Positions 60,810-64,000 of a stretch of DNA of 64,000 bases are shown here, one piece after another; position 1 is the stretch's first letter; every line of letters starts with the position of its first letter. The stretch covers positions 9,966-73,965 of the forward strand of contig DACG01000010.1 in NCBI GenBank assembly GCA_002494725.1. Reading direction: 5' to 3'. This stretch comes from Geoglobus sp. UBA235. GTDB lineage: Archaea; Halobacteriota; Archaeoglobi; Archaeoglobales; Archaeoglobaceae. A model generated the notes under the pieces. It was not told the DNA's origin. It did no database searches and saw only the letters and a list, made by a program, of their open reading frames with translations. Both the position numbers and the translations under genes were made by a program.

Positions 60810-60827
60810 TCGTAGTTGGTGCTACGA
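60810..60827. promoter_or_regulatory. palindromic operator, likely TrmB-regulator site
   Basis: A perfect inverted repeat TCGTAG-TTGGTG-CTACGA (6-bp arms, 6-bp spacer) lies between the divergent S-layer/RND operon and the TrmB-like gene, next to their shared TATA box. On the minus strand it covers the expected start site, so a bound repressor would block the transporter operon. Confidence 0.6.
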
Positions 60828-60830
60828 AAG

Positions 60831-60838
60831 TTATATAA
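60831..60838. promoter_or_regulatory. symmetrical TATA box serving both divergent genes
   Basis: TTATATAA reads the same on both strands. It is about 25 bp from plausible start sites in each direction: near 60808 for the S-layer/RND operon, and just before ATG 60865 for the regulator. Confidence 0.5.
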
Positions 60839-60864
60839 GTATTGCGGTTTCAAATGCTCTCAGT

Positions 60865-61497
60865 ATGGACAGGATTGTGGATGTGTTGAAGGACTTCAGG
60901 TTCTCTGACTATGAGATCAGAGTGCTTCTTGCACTTGTGATGGAAGGTGAACTTACAGCATCCGAACTTGCAGAAAAGAGTGGAATTCCAAGAACTTCAG
61001 TTTACGAGGTTGTCAGAAGCTTGGAAAATAAAGGTTTTGTTGAATCATTTGGAAAGCCCCTGAAATTCAGGGCGTTATCAGCTGAAAGACTTGTTGAACT
61101 TTTTTCACTCAGGCTAAAAGAGAGGATTGAGGTCCTCAGTGAGGGCTTGAGGGAGCTTGAGAGGCACAGCAAAAGAGAGGTCGTGGAATTCTACAGGGGT
61201 GATGTGGCATACAGTGTCATCGAGGGCTTTGTATCCCGGTCTGGGCAGGTAGAGGTATACGCTCTCTCTCTCAGCAAAGAGCTGGAGCAGATACTTTCAA
61301 AATGGAGTGATAGGGTTAGACTCAGTCTGGTTGGGAAAAGTGATGTCATTCACGGTCTAATCTTTTCTGAGGATTCGGTGCTGATATTCACCGAGGTCAA
61401 AAACAATCTCAATGTCATGACCGGTTCGGGGGAATTCTGTGAGTTCTACAGGGAAATGGTCAACATGTTCAAAAATAAAAAAGCACCGGAGATTTAG
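60865..61497 (+). CDS. TrmB-family transcriptional regulator
   Basis: A 210-residue regulator. ATG 60865 (MDRIVDVLKDF) is preferred over the upstream frame, which has no family similarity and would overlap the promoter. The N-terminal winged HTH is characteristic (SDYEIRVLLALVMEGELTASELAEKSGIPRTSVYEVVRSLENKGFV). The C-terminal domain resembles the phospholipase D-like sensor part of TrmB proteins, and its ligand is unknown. It is divergent from the S-layer/RND operon and probably controls it through the adjacent palindrome. Confidence 0.88.
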   Translation: MDRIVDVLKDFRFSDYEIRVLLALVMEGELTASELAEKSGIPRTSVYEVVRSLENKGFVESFGKPLKFRALSAERLVELFSLRLKERIEVLSEGLRELERHSKREVVEFYRGDVAYSVIEGFVSRSGQVEVYALSLSKELEQILSKWSDRVRLSLVGKSDVIHGLIFSEDSVLIFTEVKNNLNVMTGSGEFCEFYREMVNMFKNKKAPEI

Positions 61498-61751
61498 CCA
61501 GCCTCGAGAAGTTCAATACCATCATCTGTTAGCTTTAATTTTCCTTCTTCCTCAACAACAAAACCCTCTCTTATGAGCCAGTCAAGGTTGAATTTCAGCT
61601 GAAAGTCTGAAACGTTCAGCTCCTGTTTCAGCTCATCTCTGCTTTTTCCGTGGATCCCTATTGCAGCAACTATCTGTCTTCTCACAGGACTCATGGAAGC
61701 CTTGAAAAGCCTCTCATGGTGGGATTTGTCCCTCTCCTTCTTCTCCGCCAT
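61494..61751 (-). CDS. small winged-helix protein
   Basis: An 85-residue protein with a charged N-terminus (EKKERDKSHHERLF) and a winged-helix fold: PVRRQIVAAIGIHGKSRDELKQEL, followed by LNWLIREGF-type wing residues. It could bind DNA, but its function is unknown. ATG 61751 is chosen over 61760. It shares its direction with the DHH gene upstream and converges with the TrmB gene by a 4-bp overlap. Confidence 0.65.
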   Translation of the reverse strand: MAEKKERDKSHHERLFKASMSPVRRQIVAAIGIHGKSRDELKQELNVSDFQLKFNLDWLIREGFVVEEEGKLKLTDDGIELLEAG

Positions 61752-61810
61752 GTCACTCACCGGCCTTTCATAGTTCGCTTATAGTAATAACTTTTTCGAA
61801 ATTTTGCCCC

Positions 61811-63178
61811 TCAGCTCAAAAGCTGCTCACCGACAATTCTGTCAAGGATCCTGAGAAATTCATCTTCCGAGCCTTTGGGGATCGTTGCTCCGGCAGCTAT
61901 GCTGTGCCCCCCTCCTGCACCTCCAACCCTCTCAGCAGCCAGCTTTATGGCCTGGGCCAAATGAACTCCCTTCTCAACCAGATCCTTTGTCGCTCTTGCG
62001 GACACCTTGATCCCATCTTCATTTTCGGCAAAGGCAATCACGGGCTTGTTTCTGTTTGCAAAGGAATAGCTCATTCCTGCAACAATTCCTATTATCGTGT
62101 CCAGAATTTTCTTTCCAGCATGAAAATACTGGATGTTCTCGAGTTCCACAATTCCGATCTCATCGACAAGTCTGAGACCGTCACTCAGATTTCTTCTGTG
62201 ATTTTGAAGCAGGGATTTTGCCCTTCTGTATCCCTCACCTCTGTCTCCCAGGCAAACCGCAAGCCCCACCTCTTCCTGACCATACCTTGCGGTTGCATTC
62301 AGCAAAGTTGAGAATTCCATTGCATCTCTGAGCTCTGTACCCTCAGGTTCATCAAGGAGGATGTAGCTTTCACCGACCATTCTCATTATAAGGCTGAACG
62401 GGTAATTATTTGCGATCAGAATTTTTATGATTTCACTTGTAATTCTCTTTTTCTCCTCTGCGGTTAGATCAATCCATCTCAGCCAGTTATCTCCATTTTT
62501 CAGTCTTATGTTGATTGAGTTTAGAAATTCCACTGCTCCGTTTTCATTTCCACTTATTCCCGGCAGGTAGGGGTCAAATGTGTATTCCAGCATTTTGAAA
62601 ACGGGTCTTGTTTGCTTCCCGAAAAATCTTATGTCCTTCCGTGCCTCAATGAATCCGTTCGCTTCTCCTTCTCTGAGTACCTTTCTGTTCAACCCCACAA
62701 GTCTTCCGTAGTTGCTGTCCTGGAGATCTCCAACTGCACCAACTATGGCTGTTGAAACAAGATCGTGGTTTAAACCAAGAACCCTCGCGACAAGGTATGT
62801 GGTTGTTGAACCACTCAGCTCGTAGCTCCCATCATAACCGAATATATGTGGGTTGAGCTGGTTGTCTGTGATAGCATCGGGAACATGGTGGTCTGAAACA
62901 ATAAAATCTGAAATTCTTTCCTTAATTGCACCTATCTGCCCGCTACCAAGATCTGTGAACCATACAAAGATGTTTTCATCGGCTATTTTTTCGATTTCAC
63001 TCTCGTCGAGTGATTTTACAAACCTTATTTCAACATCTTTGCCAGCCCTTTCAAGGGATCTGTATGCTATTGCTCCGGAAGTAATTCCATCAGCGTCAAT
63101 ATGGGTTACAATCAGAATCTCTTCTTCTTTCTTCAAAAATTCAGCAAGCTGCTGGGCTTTTTTTACAAGTTCCTCCAC
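61811..63178 (-). CDS. DHH-family RecJ-like exonuclease
   Basis: A 455-residue single-strand-specific nuclease of the archaeal RecJ/GAN group, linked to replication (GINS-associated) or RNA/DNA decay. The N-terminal motif THIDADGITSGAIAY, FTDLGSG and the SDHH metal-binding motif are present. The C-terminal DHHA1 domain ends in GGAGGGHSIAAGATIP. Which of the two archaeal RecJ paralogues this is cannot be told here. Confidence 0.9.
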   Translation of the reverse strand: MEELVKKAQQLAEFLKKEEEILIVTHIDADGITSGAIAYRSLERAGKDVEIRFVKSLDESEIEKIADENIFVWFTDLGSGQIGAIKERISDFIVSDHHVPDAITDNQLNPHIFGYDGSYELSGSTTTYLVARVLGLNHDLVSTAIVGAVGDLQDSNYGRLVGLNRKVLREGEANGFIEARKDIRFFGKQTRPVFKMLEYTFDPYLPGISGNENGAVEFLNSINIRLKNGDNWLRWIDLTAEEKKRITSEIIKILIANNYPFSLIMRMVGESYILLDEPEGTELRDAMEFSTLLNATARYGQEEVGLAVCLGDRGEGYRRAKSLLQNHRRNLSDGLRLVDEIGIVELENIQYFHAGKKILDTIIGIVAGMSYSFANRNKPVIAFAENEDGIKVSARATKDLVEKGVHLAQAIKLAAERVGGAGGGHSIAAGATIPKGSEDEFLRILDRIVGEQLLS

Positions 63179-63215
63179 ATAAAAGAGTTAAAGAAAAAAG
63201 AATTAAACTTTTTGC

Positions 63216-64000
63216 TCAGAAGCCCATGCCACCCATGCCTCCCATTCCGCCCATGTCCTCTTCTCCGCCTTCGCCGCCTTCCTTGCTCTTGCTGAGCTCC
63301 TTGGCAGCAATGACATCGTCAATTCTGAGAAGCATTACAGCCACTTCTGTTGCACTCTCAATTGCTTGGGTCTTTATTCTGAGAGGCTCGAGAACCCCTG
63401 TTTCCTTCATGTCCACTATCTTTCCTGTGTCGACATCAACTCCTGCAAACTTGTTGCCTTTCTCGTGCTCTGATTTCAAATCTACAAGCACATCTATCGG
63501 GTCAAGTCCTGCGTTCTCTGCCAGCGTCTTTGGAATTATCTCAAGGGCTGATGCAAATGCCTCGGCTGCAAGCTGCTCTCTTCCTCCAAGGCTTGGAGCC
63601 CACTCCTTGAGCCTTAATGAGAGCTCGATCTCAGGTGCACCTGCTCCGGCCACAACCTTTCCATCCTCCAATGCAACAGCAACGACCTTTATGGCATCCT
63701 CAATGCCCCTTGCAATCTCATCAACAATGTGCTCCGTTCCACCTCTCACAAGCAGTGTAACAGCCTTTGGATTCTTGCATCCCGTAACGAAGACCATCTT
63801 CTCATCGCCAACCTTCTTCTCCTCAACAAGCTCCGCATATCCAAGATCCTCACTGCTTATATCTCTGAGATCTGTCAGAATTCTTGCGCCGCAAGCCTTT
63901 GCGATCTTCTCAATATCGCTCTTCTTGACCCTCCTCACAGCAAGAATTCCTGCCTTTGCGAGGCAATACTGGCCGAGATCATCAATTCCCTTCTGGCAGA
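63216..64000 (-). CDS. thermosome subunit (group II chaperonin), 5' partial
   Basis: ATP-dependent protein-folding chaperonin. The frame is open to the window edge, so the N-terminal half (apical and equatorial parts with the ATP site) is missing. Visible are the C-terminal half of the apical domain and the equatorial region with [44 protein letters not shown] and IDDVIAAKE. The end is the flexible Gly-Gly-Met repeat tail ([11 protein letters not shown]). Confidence 0.96.
   Translation of the reverse strand, partial: CQKGIDDLGQYCLAKAGILAVRRVKKSDIEKIAKACGARILTDLRDISSEDLGYAELVEEKKVGDEKMVFVTGCKNPKAVTLLVRGGTEHIVDEIARGIEDAIKVVAVALEDGKVVAGAGAPEIELSLRLKEWAPSLGGREQLAAEAFASALEIIPKTLAENAGLDPIDVLVDLKSEHEKGNKFAGVDVDTGKIVDMKETGVLEPLRIKTQAIESATEVAVMLLRIDDVIAAKELSKSKEGGEGGEEDMGGMGGMGGMGF

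Noticed and set aside
63216..63260. GGM repeats at the end of the thermosome as a DNA repeat
   Set aside because: This is the ordinary flexible chaperonin tail, not a DNA repeat element.
1..64000. CRISPR arrays, insertion sequences, prophage genes
   Set aside because: No regularly spaced direct repeats, transposase-like ORFs or phage structural genes were seen on either strand.

Overview
The window is chromosomal DNA from a hyperthermophilic euryarchaeon, most likely a member of the Archaeoglobales (Archaeoglobus/Geoglobus/Ferroglobus type). The grounds are archaeal information genes (S17e, histone, thermosome, A-type ATP synthase, Lhr helicase, DHH/RecJ-like nuclease), the archaeal mevalonate kinase / isopentenyl phosphate kinase pair and pantoate kinase, an HdrA-MvhD fusion with a polyferredoxin, a membrane-bound [NiFe] hydrogenase with a b-type cytochrome, and a relative of the acetyl-CoA synthase subunit CdhC. 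Genes are tightly packed with many ATGA/TGATG junctions. I see no insertion sequence, prophage, CRISPR array or rRNA.

Layout. 0-9.2 kb: housekeeping genes (a tRNA methyltransferase cut by the window edge, S17e-dapA, dapB, a two-subunit fumarase, endonuclease III, phosphoserine phosphatase). 9.5-15.9 kb: HdrA-MvhD fusion and an eight-motif polyferredoxin, then coenzyme A genes (coaBC, pantoate kinase) and a RecA/KaiC-like protein without a P-loop. 15.95 kb: tRNA-Gly(CCC). 16.9-19.2 kb: a compact redox operon (glutaredoxin-like, thioredoxin, radical SAM, HTH regulator, a 57-residue ferredoxin, unknown protein). 19.2-23.6 kb: a secreted coiled-coil protein, YjbQ, a LOG-like protein, a CdhC-like protein and RtcA. 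23.7-27.0 kb: [NiFe] hydrogenase small subunit, cytochrome b, large subunit. 27.0-36.1 kb (minus): A-type ATP synthase operon atpHIKECFABD, followed in the same direction by a small membrane protein, a 60-residue protein and a DUF99 protein. 36.2-40.3 kb: moeA, moaD and several conserved archaeal genes. 40.6-48.4 kb: histone, transporters, an SF1 helicase and an Lhr-type helicase. 48.4-53.9 kb: hydrogenase maturation genes, hypABCD diverging from hypFE. 53.9-56.7 kb: mevalonate kinase, IPK, a stomatin-like protein and a thioesterase. 56.75-61.5 kb: an RND transporter gene broken by two indels, a secreted NEW3/S-layer-like protein and a divergent TrmB-type regulator. 61.5-64 kb: a small HTH protein, a DHH nuclease and a thermosome subunit cut by the window end.

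How it fits together: the hydrogenase at 24-27 kb needs the Hyp proteins encoded at 48-54 kb. Electrons from H2 probably pass through the cytochrome b to the quinone pool and build the ion gradient used by the ATP synthase. The soluble HdrA/polyferredoxin pair suggests a separate flavin-based electron-transfer module.

The most noteworthy items are: the CdhC-like protein that keeps the four [4Fe-4S]-cluster cysteines but has lost both distal-nickel cysteines; the hydrogenase small subunit with Asp in place of a proximal-cluster Cys; the radical SAM/thioredoxin/glutaredoxin/ferredoxin operon; the RND gene with a 5-bp tandem duplication and a G9 tract; and a palindrome beside a symmetrical TATA box that probably serves its TrmB regulator.
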